Of a stretch of DNA of 37,783 nt, positions 8,202-15,920 are shown one piece after another. Source of the DNA: Bacteroidales bacterium 6E (lineage in GTDB: Bacteria > Bacteroidota > Bacteroidia > Bacteroidales > Prolixibacteraceae). The DNA lies in the NCBI GenBank assembly GCA_001270045.2, contig DF970669.1:1-37783 (forward strand), read 5' to 3'. A program made the translations under genes and the position numbers. Below the pieces are notes generated by a model. The model was not told the DNA's origin. It saw only the letters and a program-made list of their open reading frames with translations, and did not search any database. Within the stretch, counting starts at the first letter, position 1. Every line of letters begins with the position of its first letter.

Positions 8202-8912
8202 ATGAAGATTAAATCGCTCTTTTTTCTGGCAATTGTTGTTGCCTTCATTTCTGCAAGCTGCCAACAGGGTGGTGCAGGTAAAAAAATCAAGCTGGAATCT
8301 GAAATTGATTCCACCAGTTATGCTCTCGGTGTACTAATCGGTCAGCAGAACAAGCAAGGTCTGGAAACATTCCCCGGTGGTACTGATCTCAACCTTGACA
8401 TCATGGCTGAAGCTTTCAGGCTTTACCTGAAAGGAGAAACCACTGTTATGGAACCAGAGCAAGCAAATGAAATAGTAGGAAATTTCTTCGACAAAAAGCA
8501 GAATGAAACTTCACAGAAAAACCTGGAAGAAGGAAATGCATTCCTCGAAAAGAATAAGGCTCGCGAAGGTATTGTAACTACCGCAAGCGGTCTTCAATAC
8601 GAAATCGTGACTGAAGGCACTGGTCCGAAACCTGCAGCAACTGACGTCGTGAAAGTCCATTATCATGGAACGACTATCGATGGTAAGGTATTCGACAGTT
8701 CTGTAGATAGGGGTGAGCCCGTTGAATTTCCTGTTGGACAGGTGATCCCGGGTTGGGTGGAAGCACTTCAGCTGATGCCTGTAGGCTCAAAATGGAAATT
8801 GTATATTCCCAGTGAACTGGGATATGGCGTGAATGGTGCAGGAAGCGATATCGCACCAAATTCAGTGCTTATTTTTGATGTTGAACTGCTTGAAATTGTA
8901 ACTCCAAAGTAA
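8202..8912 (+). CDS. FKBP-type peptidyl-prolyl cis-trans isomerase, lipoprotein
   Basis: Envelope counterpart of the preceding gene. A lipoprotein signal occupies residues 1-20 and ends in SASC, followed by QQGG, so the mature protein is lipid-anchored in the envelope. Then come an FKBP_N helical arm (STSYALGVLIGQQN near residue 32) and an FKBP_C domain with KVHYHGTTIDGKVFDSS, PGWVEALQLMPVG and NSVLIFDVELLEI. The catalytic domain differs from its neighbour by scattered substitutions only. The 23-base spacing suggests one transcript giving one isomerase per compartment. FkpA- and Mip-like proteins of this kind assist folding of exported proteins. Confidence 0.94.
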   Translation: MKIKSLFFLAIVVAFISASCQQGGAGKKIKLESEIDSTSYALGVLIGQQNKQGLETFPGGTDLNLDIMAEAFRLYLKGETTVMEPEQANEIVGNFFDKKQNETSQKNLEEGNAFLEKNKAREGIVTTASGLQYEIVTEGTGPKPAATDVVKVHYHGTTIDGKVFDSSVDRGEPVEFPVGQVIPGWVEALQLMPVGSKWKLYIPSELGYGVNGAGSDIAPNSVLIFDVELLEIVTPK

Positions 8913-8932
8913 TAATCTTTGCAGGGAATACA

Positions 8933-8949
8933 CCGTGATATAGTCACGG
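8933..8949 (+). promoter_or_regulatory. Small hairpin upstream of the DUF3127 gene
   Basis: CCGTGA (8933-8938) and TCACGG (8944-8949) form a perfect 6-base stem with a 5-base loop in the 53-base gap before the DUF3127 gene. No T-run follows, so it is not an intrinsic terminator. It may stabilise or separate the mRNA segments. Confidence 0.3.
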
Positions 8950-8965
8950 CTAAAACAATTGTATC

Positions 8966-9337
8966 ATGAGTCTTGTATTAAAAGGGAAATTATCTCGCAT
9001 TCTAGAGCCTGAGAGCGGAATGTCAAAGGCTGGTAATCAGTGGAAAAAACAAGAGTTTTTGATCGAAACCTCCGATCAGTTTCCAAAGAAAGTCTGCTTT
9101 ACCTTGTTTAATGATAAGGTATCTGCTCTCGCCGGACTGAATCCTGGTGATGAAATTGAAGTATCCTTTGATGTGGAATCCAGGGAATTCAATAATAAAT
9201 TCTACCACAACCTGAATGCCTGGAAGATTGAAAAGGCCGGACCCCAAAAGGCAAACGGTGATTTTCCACCTCCGTTGACTTTGGATGATATGCCGGAGGA
9301 ATCTTTTGACGACCAGCCAGGTGACCTTCCCTTTTAG
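8966..9337 (+). CDS. DUF3127 protein with an SSB-like C-terminal tip
   Basis: I recognise the Bacteroidota DUF3127 family, whose function is not established. The first 90 residues are a small beta-rich domain: an early LKGKLSRIL strand, WKKQEFLIET in the middle and YHNLNAWKIEK at the end. This pattern is compatible with an OB-like barrel. After it comes a proline- and acid-rich linker ending in DDQPGDLPF. That tip closely resembles the acidic C-terminal peptide of bacterial single-stranded DNA-binding protein, which ends DDxPF and recruits repair and replication partners. Role in single-stranded nucleic-acid metabolism is therefore inferred, not shown. It lies 53 bases after the FKBP pair on the same strand and is followed by a terminator-like hairpin. 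Confidence 0.8.
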   Translation: MSLVLKGKLSRILEPESGMSKAGNQWKKQEFLIETSDQFPKKVCFTLFNDKVSALAGLNPGDEIEVSFDVESREFNNKFYHNLNAWKIEKAGPQKANGDFPPPLTLDDMPEESFDDQPGDLPF

Positions 9338-9352
9338 TCACTGAGGATTTAT

Positions 9353-9423
9353 AAACTGCATCCTGTACTTTGTTGTCGGCCAGTTATCTGTGCCTTCATC
9401 CGGACGTGATGCAGTTTTTCTTT
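9353..9423 (+). terminator. Terminator-like long-range hairpin after the DUF3127 gene
   Basis: AAACTGCATC (9353-9362) pairs perfectly with GATGCAGTTT (9408-9417), and TTCTTT follows. The 45-base loop is unusually long for an intrinsic terminator and may fold further. It ends the plus-strand FKBP/DUF3127 group just before the convergent yaaA gene. Confidence 0.5.
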
Positions 9424-9435
9424 GGATATCGCTGA

Positions 9436-10200
9436 TTAGTGATCCCGTGTGAAAACAAATCTGTCCACAGTGCTCAATAGGGGTGCAAAATGATATCCTC
9501 CCAGATCGAAGGCTTTCATTTCCTCCGGATCGTATAAGTTGTTTTCAAGGATAAACCGAGTCATCATCCCCCTGGCCTTCTTGGCATAAAATGAAACCAT
9601 CGCATATTTGCCGTTCTTCAGGTCCCTGAATTCAGCCGTAATGATTTTTGCTTTCAGTTTCTTTTGGTCGATGCTTTTAAAGTATTCATTGGATGCCAGA
9701 TTAACCAGTACCTGACTTCCGCTCTGGTCGATTGCCAGATTCACCTCCTTTACAATTTTCTCCTTCCAAAAGGCGTAAAGATCATTCTTTCGTCCTGTTT
9801 TTAGTTTGGTGCCCATCTCCAACCTATGCGGCTGGATCAAGTCAAGGGGTTTCAAAACACCATAGATTCCTGATAAAATTCTGATCCGTTGCTGTGATTC
9901 TGTCAGGATTTTCTTTGAAAGTGTATTTGCTGACAATCCATCATACACATCCCCGTCGAAGGCCAGGATCGCCTGTTTCGACTTTTCGGGAGACGGATCC
10001 CAGTTCTGATATCGCTCGAAATTCAGGTTGGCCAGGGTGGGGGAGATTGACATTAAATCAGCCAGCCCTTTGGCAGATATTTTCTTCAGGGTTTTTACCA
10101 ACTTTTCCGTGTCCTCCTGAAATACGGGCATGGTAAATTCACTGACATGGTTTTGTGGTTCGAAATTCAATGATTTGGCAGGTGATAAAACAATAAGCAT
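9436..10200 (-). CDS. yaaA: YaaA family peroxide-stress protein (DUF328)
   Basis: YaaA lowers free intracellular iron and so limits DNA and protein damage during hydrogen peroxide stress in Escherichia coli. The family signature starts at the very N-terminus: MLIVLSPAKSLNF. Further conserved segments are AFDGDVYDGL, ILSGIYGVLKPLDLIQPHRLEMG near residues 112-133 and VNLASNEYFKSI near 170. Length of 254 residues is standard. No operon partner is evident: 128 bases separate it from the upstream porP/sprF gene on the same strand. OxyR control is known in enterobacteria but cannot be seen here. Confidence 0.93.
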   Translation of the reverse strand: MLIVLSPAKSLNFEPQNHVSEFTMPVFQEDTEKLVKTLKKISAKGLADLMSISPTLANLNFERYQNWDPSPEKSKQAILAFDGDVYDGLSANTLSKKILTESQQRIRILSGIYGVLKPLDLIQPHRLEMGTKLKTGRKNDLYAFWKEKIVKEVNLAIDQSGSQVLVNLASNEYFKSIDQKKLKAKIITAEFRDLKNGKYAMVSFYAKKARGMMTRFILENNLYDPEEMKAFDLGGYHFAPLLSTVDRFVFTRDH

Positions 10201-10328
10201 AATATCAATTTTTTGGGATAAACACGCAGGTTGGCTGAAAGTTCTTGATTCAAATCATGACGATACATATCTTCTTTGACGGAGTAAAAGACAAGGTATG
10301 GATTTTATAATCATTCCTCTCAGAGGGA

Positions 10329-11267
10329 TCAATAAAACCTGAAGTTATAACGATTGTTCCTGGTGAAGTTGACTTCATAGGAGAACATGACCTCGTGTGT
10401 ACCAAATTGCTGGCGTGAAAAACGGTTTGCAGGGAACTCGAAAATGTATCCAAATCTCATGTTTCTTGAAAAAACCCATTGTAAGGTGGCACCAGCAGAT
10501 TCATTATATCGGTAAAAACCGCCAATCCAGAATTTTGGATACAACAATACATCGAGTGAAGGATTGATTTCAAGGGGAGCTCCCCTGACCAGCATAAGGC
10601 GAATGGAGGGTTCTATGAAGACATGGTAGCTTAACCTGTAAACCTTGCTGCCCGAAAGGAGGTAATGTCTTAGTTCAGAATAGGTGTTGAGTCGTGATAC
10701 ATCACTGCTGTATTCTAGCTGGATCAGCCTTGGGACAGAAAAACCGATTTGATAATCATCGGACTGAAGCAGAAAGCCTATGCCAAAGTTTGGAATCAGG
10801 TATCTCTCGATCATTCCCTGGAATGCCGGGTCGAAATCATAATTTGGATCATAGGTGTTGTAAAGATCCAGGTTATTCCTGTATCCTGTTATGCCAAACC
10901 GAAGCCCAAAATAGAGCCAGGACCTCCAGTTTGTTTCGATGCGGTATGAATAGTCTCCCAACAAACTGACCTTTCTTTCTTTTCCCAGCCTGTCGTTCAG
11001 GATATGAAGTCCCCATCCGGCATTCTGCCTGAAATGCTGTTGCTGAAAGGTCAGTGATTGAGTTGACGGGGCTCCTTCCATTCCAATCCACTGTCTCCGG
11101 ATGTTCATCATGTAACCTGTGCCCGACCAGGTGCCTGCATAGGCGGGATTGGCCAGCTGGGTATTAAACAATGATTGGGAATATACGGCATCAGTTTGTG
11201 CGTTCGCTTTCATTGCAGTCGACAGAAGGAGCAAAATGGCCATGAATATGAAAGGCGTCCTATTCAT
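10329..11267 (-). CDS. PorP/SprF-family type IX secretion membrane protein
   Basis: Outer-membrane beta-barrel protein of the PorP/SprF family, involved in delivering type IX secretion cargo to the cell surface. A signal peptide covers residues 1-23 (cleavage after ANAQ). The family opening DAVYSQSLFNTQLANPAYAGT follows at once. Later segments such as GWGLHILNDRLG and FWIGGFYRYNESAG alternate polar and aromatic residues as in barrel strands. Length of 312 residues is typical. The start codon lies inside the last codons of the upstream adhesin gene (8-base overlap), indicating translational coupling. SprF is known to be needed for secretion of the adhesin SprB in Flavobacterium, and the arrangement here matches that cargo-partner pairing. 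Confidence 0.92.
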   Translation of the reverse strand: MNRTPFIFMAILLLLSTAMKANAQTDAVYSQSLFNTQLANPAYAGTWSGTGYMMNIRRQWIGMEGAPSTQSLTFQQQHFRQNAGWGLHILNDRLGKERKVSLLGDYSYRIETNWRSWLYFGLRFGITGYRNNLDLYNTYDPNYDFDPAFQGMIERYLIPNFGIGFLLQSDDYQIGFSVPRLIQLEYSSDVSRLNTYSELRHYLLSGSKVYRLSYHVFIEPSIRLMLVRGAPLEINPSLDVLLYPKFWIGGFYRYNESAGATLQWVFSRNMRFGYIFEFPANRFSRQQFGTHEVMFSYEVNFTRNNRYNFRFY

Positions 11268-13578
11268 GGCTATTCATCCCTTTAATGTTGGTGTTCAGGT
11301 AAATGCTTCCTGTTACGGGTTTTTGTCCATCGCCCGGATCAAACAGATAAAAATAAGTACCGGCAGGCAGTATAGACTGAAAGGGAGAAATACCCCGGTT
11401 AGGCTTCCCATTCCAAAATGCATCTTCCGATCCCCAGAATTCAACATTCCCATATTTCTCCTGTTCAAACAACAACTGCCCGTAACGGTTAAAAACCGAG
11501 ATCCTTGCATTTGGATATTCTTCAATACAACGTATGTAAAACCTCTCACCGATACCATCGCCGTTTGGACTGAAACCGTCAGGAATCAGGAATGCACAGG
11601 GACCTGGTCCCGGATCATCCGGATCATCGGGATTAGCCTCAATGGTGATTATGACCAGAGCTGAATCCGCTTGTCCCATCTCGTTGATAATCCTGTATCC
11701 GATGGTATCTGTCCCGGAATAGCCCTGATCCGAGGTGTATTCAATCTGTGACAGGGAATTCAGAAATGCTGTTCCGTTTGTGGGGAGCCAAATGGTTGAC
11801 ACTTCAATGTCAACATTCTGTATCCCGCCACAATCGTTATCATTATTCAGAATGCTAATCAAACCAATTTCATCTTCTTTGATTGTGATCCGGTCATCTG
11901 TTGCCTCCGGCTTACTTAATAACAAAACATGCTGGGGGCATTCCTTGATTACATTTCCCTGGTGAGTTACAGTCCACTTAAAATCTGTGAACCCTGCCTG
12001 AAAGTTTCCTGATGCGTTTTCTGTATTGTTCCTGCTGTTTTTGACTTCAACCGGACCGCAAGCAAAGCCTTTTGAGAGTTCAGGAAGGTCTATCCATTCA
12101 CTGCAGATACCGGGGTCAAGCATAATTTCAAGGGTGTCTTCAGGGCAGTTTACGATTGGTATGGATACATCATGCACGACTATTTTTTGATCCAGGGTGT
12201 CCTTAGTTCCGTCAAACCATGTGATCTGCCACTGGTTAGTTGTTTCACCTACCGGAAATTCATCATTCACAGGCCATTCCGAAATCAGCTCTATTTTGTC
12301 CCTGCCGGGAGTGCACGATTTTATGACAGGAACCTTTTGGGGAACGACAGCCGTACACTTTCCCGGGTCTGCGTCTTTGGTAACCAGCTTGTCGGGTACG
12401 AAGGTCAGTTTTTTGATGGTGTCGAGGACAGTAATTTCGGTTGTGCATTCAAGTATTCTTTCGTGATAAGCGAAGTATCTTACAGTCCAATTGCCAGCCT
12501 TTGTGTAATTCATTATACCAGCATAATTGATACCTATGGAGTCCTTTACACAGGGAGGAAGGATTTTCAATGGACGATCATTGATTTTTGCCCTACAAAA
12601 TTCATCCAGGTAAAGGGTTTCTTTTTCTTTACAATCAATCTTTTTGTAATCATTATTTTCGATTACAATATCGAAAGTACATTCACCTGTATTGCGGCTT
12701 TTATCCATTACTTTATACTGAATGGTTGTTGTGCCAATCGGATATGGATCATCTTTTGTAAGACCGTCACTTCTGCTTAAAACAAGCTGGTTGGTAGCAC
12801 ATGTATCTTTTATACTTATCGGGGAAGGCAATCGAAATCCAGGATAATCACATATACCAGGATCAATATTGATATAAATGTTTTCCGGGCATTTAACTTC
12901 TGGTTTAATCGTGTCAATCCAAAGAATTGCTTCTTTTGAAAATAATTTAGAACAAACTGCCTTATTCACAATAAATGCACGAAAGCTCATGGTATCATTG
13001 CTTAATTTTTCGGCAATCACATGATATTTATCACCTGATTGACTCAAATCCGAAATCCAGATATTTGTGTTTACTGGCTTGTATTGCCATGTAATTTTCG
13101 TGTAGTTTTCGGCTGAGACATTAAAAATAACCGGGTCACCCTGGCAAACATAAACATCCAATGGATTTTCGTTGATAACCACATCCTTTACAAGCTCAAA
13201 GTCATCGGCAAGTACAGTATACTCTGTTTCGCCAAATTGAATGAAGCGTGCAAATACTTTATAGTTGCCTGACAGGTTTAGCAGATTTGTGGGAAATGAA
13301 ATTCCTCTCAGAGAATCTGGTGGGCTGAAAATTTTCTGGTCATTGGCAAGAAGAAATGAAATTGTGTCAATGCCATGTACAAAATGTATAGAGTCAGTAA
13401 TGTCGGCAGGAAGGGCATCCGCAAAGCGGATTCTAAGGGTATCGTTTTGACACAAAATATCATTTTCGACTATCAGTGAATATGTATGTGTGTCGGCCTT
13501 GTTCGCGAAAGAAGGAGTCAGGATGGAGATGAATAAAACAGTCAGGATAAACCTTGCCCAAACAGATGTTTGTTTCAT
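11260..13578 (-). CDS. Exported HYR-repeat protein with type B type IX sorting domain (SprB-like adhesin)
   Basis: Predicted cell-surface protein of 772 residues. The N-terminal signal peptide begins MKQTSVWARFILTVLF and ends at SFANKAD. The frame is open to an ATG at 13635, but that adds 19 polar residues before the signal, so 13578 is preferred. Two HYR-like modules are visible, each with a CPE...DPGIC motif (near residues 228 and 485). A Big_9/cadherin-like stretch (ATDDRITIKEDE, ILNNDNDCGG) lies near 560-590. The last 85 residues hold the CHU_C/type B sorting domain: FSPNGDGIGERF, ISVFNRYGQLLF, PAGTYFYLF. This domain directs export through the type IX system. The overlapping SprF-like gene is its probable partner. 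Ligand unknown. Confidence 0.87.
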   Translation of the reverse strand: MKQTSVWARFILTVLFISILTPSFANKADTHTYSLIVENDILCQNDTLRIRFADALPADITDSIHFVHGIDTISFLLANDQKIFSPPDSLRGISFPTNLLNLSGNYKVFARFIQFGETEYTVLADDFELVKDVVINENPLDVYVCQGDPVIFNVSAENYTKITWQYKPVNTNIWISDLSQSGDKYHVIAEKLSNDTMSFRAFIVNKAVCSKLFSKEAILWIDTIKPEVKCPENIYINIDPGICDYPGFRLPSPISIKDTCATNQLVLSRSDGLTKDDPYPIGTTTIQYKVMDKSRNTGECTFDIVIENNDYKKIDCKEKETLYLDEFCRAKINDRPLKILPPCVKDSIGINYAGIMNYTKAGNWTVRYFAYHERILECTTEITVLDTIKKLTFVPDKLVTKDADPGKCTAVVPQKVPVIKSCTPGRDKIELISEWPVNDEFPVGETTNQWQITWFDGTKDTLDQKIVVHDVSIPIVNCPEDTLEIMLDPGICSEWIDLPELSKGFACGPVEVKNSRNNTENASGNFQAGFTDFKWTVTHQGNVIKECPQHVLLLSKPEATDDRITIKEDEIGLISILNNDNDCGGIQNVDIEVSTIWLPTNGTAFLNSLSQIEYTSDQGYSGTDTIGYRIINEMGQADSALVIITIEANPDDPDDPGPGPCAFLIPDGFSPNGDGIGERFYIRCIEEYPNARISVFNRYGQLLFEQEKYGNVEFWGSEDAFWNGKPNRGISPFQSILPAGTYFYLFDPGDGQKPVTGSIYLNTNIKGMNSHE

Positions 13579-13655
13579 CCCGGGTTTAGGATAACATGAA
13601 TTATTGTCCGGCAGTCCCTTATTGCGTCTGTTCATCCCCCAACAGATTAGTTGGG

Positions 13656-13663
13656 TAAAGATA
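13656..13663 (-). promoter_or_regulatory. Candidate -7 promoter element for the adhesin/sprF pair
   Basis: On the minus strand the sequence is TATCTTTA, one mismatch from TAnnTTTG. It lies 78 bases upstream of the preferred adhesin start and after the rlmD stop. A 6-base inverted repeat, CCCAAC/GTTGGG at 13638-13655, falls just downstream in the presumed leader. Confidence 0.4.
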
Positions 13664-13698
13664 AAAAAAGAGTTTAAGGGATGAAAGCTGCTTATTTA

Positions 13699-15114
13699 TT
13701 ATTCCACGATCCGCTTTAAGAGAACCACGTTTTCGACGTGATGAGTTTGAGGAAACATATCAACCGGTTGGATTGCGACAATCTGGTAGTTATGCGACAT
13801 GATCGACAGGTCACGGGCCTGAGTGGACGGATTGCAACTCACATAAACGATTCTGTCTGGATTTGCCTCCATGATGCTTTTGATCACATCTTCATGCATC
13901 CCTGCACGAGGTGGATCGGTAATGATGACATCCGGCCGTCCGTGCATTTTAATGAATTCGGCATTCAGAATGTTTTTGATGTCTCCGGCATAAAAAGTGG
14001 TGTTTTTGATATTATTGATCGCGGCATTGATGCGGGCATCTTCAATGGCTTCAGGGACATATTCAACTCCAATGACTTTCCTGCAATTCCGGGCCACAAA
14101 ATTGGCAATGGTGCCTGTACCGGTATATAGGTCATATACGATCTCGTCACCCTTTAAGCCGGCAAACTCGCGTGCTACCTTATATAGTTCATAAGCCTGC
14201 TCCGAGTTGGTCTGGTAAAAACTTTTTGGTCCTATTTTAAACCGCAGGCTTTCCATCTCTTCCCAGATGTGATCAATTCCTGCATAAAGTCTCACTTCCT
14301 GATCCGTGATGGTATCATTTCCTTTTGGATTGATTACATACATAAGTGAAGTAATTTCCGGAAATTGTTGTTGGATGGCATTCAGGATCATTTCCCGTTT
14401 TTCCCTGTCCTCGTGGAAAAAGGTGAGGATTACCATAGTCTGGCCAGTCGAGGATGTCCTTATGATGAGGGTCCTCAGAAACCCCTTTTGGTTTCGGATG
14501 TCAAAGAAAGTTAGGTTATTTTCCCGGGCAAAACGGAAAACGAAGTTCCGGATGGAGTTTGATGGTTCAGGTTGAAGCCAGCAATGCTCTATGGGTATGA
14601 CCTTGTCGAAGAGTCCGGGAACATGAAACCCCAGTGCATCCCGGTCTTCGATCCCCTGGTTATTGGCGATTTCCTCATTGGTCAGCCACCGGCTGTTCGA
14701 GAAGGTAAACTCCAGTTTGTTGCGGTAATAATCGGTTTTTGCCGATCCCAAAATGGGACTAATAGTGCTAAACTCCAGTTTTCCAATGCGTTTGAACTGG
14801 TCTTCTACCTGCTTCTGTTTATAATGGAGTTGGTCTGAATAGTTCAGGTTTTGCCATTTGCACCCTCCGCATACACCAAAGTGCTTGCAAAAAGGTTCAT
14901 TTCTTAGTTCTGACAGCTTATGGTAATGAATTATGCGGGCTTCCAGGTACTTTTTTTTCTTTCTTGTCACCTGAAGATCCACTATGTCTCCGGGAATTCC
15001 GTGGGTGGTAAAAACCACCATATCATCAATTTTTGCGATTGATTTGCCTTCAGCAACAATTTCTGTGATGATAACGTTCTGAAATATAGGTTTTTTTTGT
15101 ATCTTTCTACCCAC
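13699..15114 (-). CDS. rlmD: 23S rRNA (uracil-5-)-methyltransferase, RlmD/RumA family
   Basis: SAM-dependent enzyme that methylates C5 of a uracil in 23S rRNA (U1939 for Escherichia coli RlmD). A TRAM-like domain is at the N-terminus (IVAEGKSIAKIDDMVVF). Cysteines for a [4Fe-4S] cluster follow: CKHFGVCGGCKW at about residues 73-83, and the Cys of IEHCWLQP near 175. The SAM site is YDLYTGTGTIANFVA, and the catalytic Cys lies in VYVSCNPSTQARDL. The frame extends to an ATG at 15186, but a perfect -7 box (TATCTTTG at 15129-15136) lies between that ATG and the conserved part. I therefore choose the GTG at 15114, giving 471 residues that begin GRKIQKKPIF after the initiator. RlmCD-type dual activity cannot be excluded. 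Confidence 0.92.
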   Translation of the reverse strand: MGRKIQKKPIFQNVIITEIVAEGKSIAKIDDMVVFTTHGIPGDIVDLQVTRKKKKYLEARIIHYHKLSELRNEPFCKHFGVCGGCKWQNLNYSDQLHYKQKQVEDQFKRIGKLEFSTISPILGSAKTDYYRNKLEFTFSNSRWLTNEEIANNQGIEDRDALGFHVPGLFDKVIPIEHCWLQPEPSNSIRNFVFRFARENNLTFFDIRNQKGFLRTLIIRTSSTGQTMVILTFFHEDREKREMILNAIQQQFPEITSLMYVINPKGNDTITDQEVRLYAGIDHIWEEMESLRFKIGPKSFYQTNSEQAYELYKVAREFAGLKGDEIVYDLYTGTGTIANFVARNCRKVIGVEYVPEAIEDARINAAINNIKNTTFYAGDIKNILNAEFIKMHGRPDVIITDPPRAGMHEDVIKSIMEANPDRIVYVSCNPSTQARDLSIMSHNYQIVAIQPVDMFPQTHHVENVVLLKRIVE

Positions 15115-15128
15115 TTTGGTTTTTATTG

Positions 15129-15136
15129 CAAAGATA
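15129..15136 (-). promoter_or_regulatory. -7 promoter element for rlmD
   Basis: The minus strand reads TATCTTTG followed by CAAT, a full match to TAnnTTTG. It stands 14 bases upstream of the GTG at 15114, implying a very short leader. It excludes the longer reading-frame start at 15186 for transcripts from this promoter. Confidence 0.6.
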
Positions 15137-15260
15137 ATCGAATGATGAAATAAAAACGAAGATGAGTTTTTTACATTCTGTGTCATTCTGGATCAAGGGT
15201 TCCCAAAATGGGAATGAATGAAAAAATATAACGAGATAAGTGTCTTGATTTACAGAATAT

Positions 15261-15268
15261 TAATTTTG
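15261..15268 (+). promoter_or_regulatory. Candidate -7 element upstream of the putative small RNA
   Basis: TAATTTTG matches TAnnTTTG fully. The only TTG nearby (15245-15247) is 13 bases upstream, too close for a -33 element. A transcript from here would start near 15273 and could run 175 bases to the T-run at 15447, or 220 bases to the T-run at 15492. Confidence 0.3.
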
Positions 15269-15305
15269 TGGCATGATATTGGTTAAAGTTCATCTCGTGT
15301 TAATA

Positions 15306-15447
15306 AGTATGGATATTGCAATTTATTTCGTAAAAGATATTCTATAGGGGAAAGCAACTTCTGTATATATGATTGGTTTTGTGTTTAGGGGTTTGTAAAT
15401 CATCAATCATCTTCAAAAAAGCGTCCATACTGCTTTCCCCTTTTTTT
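15306..15447 (+). ncRNA. Candidate structured small RNA ending in a U-run
   Basis: A nested fold can be drawn by eye. The outer stem AGGGGAAAGCA (15346-15356) pairs with TGCTTTCCCCT (15431-15441), followed directly by a T7 run starting at 15441. The inner stem ATGATTG (15369-15375) pairs with CAATCAT (15404-15410). A further exact complement, AGTATGGA (15306-15313) with TCCATACT (15424-15431), would form a pseudoknot or alternative fold. No plus-strand gene lies upstream within 5 kb, yet two terminator-like signals follow. I do not recognise a known RNA family: the signal-recognition RNA apical motif is absent, and 6S-like end pairing is not evident. It could also be a mobile-element relic. 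Confidence 0.35.
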
Positions 15448-15457
15448 AAAATATTAG

Positions 15458-15492
15458 AAAGGTTGTCTCATGTGCGAGGCAACCTTTTTTTT
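15458..15492 (+). terminator. Strong intrinsic terminator without an upstream protein gene
   Basis: AAAGGTTGTCTC (15458-15469) pairs with GAGGCAACCTTT (15476-15487): 12 base pairs with one G-T, a 6-base loop and a T8 run from 15485. Every protein gene to its left back to 9337 is on the minus strand, so it must serve a non-coding plus-strand transcript, or be a relic. Confidence 0.7.
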
Positions 15493-15920
15493 GCACTTGT
15501 TGGATTAGTATCAGATCCCCCAACCATACTCCTGTCAAAACTCTGGGCAAGTCCCGAACAACTTCCTGCTGTCTGCACTTAATTTGCGTAAAGCCCTCAA
15601 TATTTTTACTTAGGCGATTGACCTTTATATGCAAAACCAATTCAGAATATATGAACATCTTCGGAAGTTGGTTGAGACTTGTTCATACCAGACAGATAAG
15701 TTCTGGGATATTCAACATTTAATTGTATCAGGATAGGGATGTCTCTCGCCAAAACAAAAACTGCTTTAATCTTTAGGCTGATTTTTTGTACATAAGGTCT
15801 TTTGGTTGTCTATAAAAATACCTTTAAGTATTATTTATCAGAGGTTTAACAAATAGTTTACAATCCCTTGGTTTAACCCAAATATGACTTTTTTAATAGG
15901 TTGGTCGGATTGAATATTCC

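Noticed and set aside
10316-10326. Short palindrome CCTCT/AGAGG after the porP/sprF gene as a terminator
   Set aside because: Only five base pairs with a one-base centre and no T-run.
12172-12780. 202-residue plus-strand open frame
   Set aside because: Entirely antisense to the HYR adhesin gene. Composition is that of a shadow frame, with no signal, motif or promoter of its own.
15115-15186. ATG-started extension of RlmD
   Set aside because: The rlmD -7 box lies inside it, and the residues are unlike the family. GTG 15114 fits better.
15346-15441. Signal-recognition-particle RNA or 6S RNA identity for the candidate RNA
   Set aside because: The conserved SRP apical motif is absent, and the 5' end of a 175-base transcript does not pair with its 3' end as 6S RNA would.
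15373-15582. Plus-strand 69-residue open frame in the gene-poor region
   Set aside because: Runs straight through the two hairpins and T-runs, and has no recognisable motif. It is better explained as part of the RNA/terminator region.
15446-15658. Minus-strand 70-residue open frame
   Set aside because: Passes through the terminator hairpin. No promoter, family motif or neighbour support.
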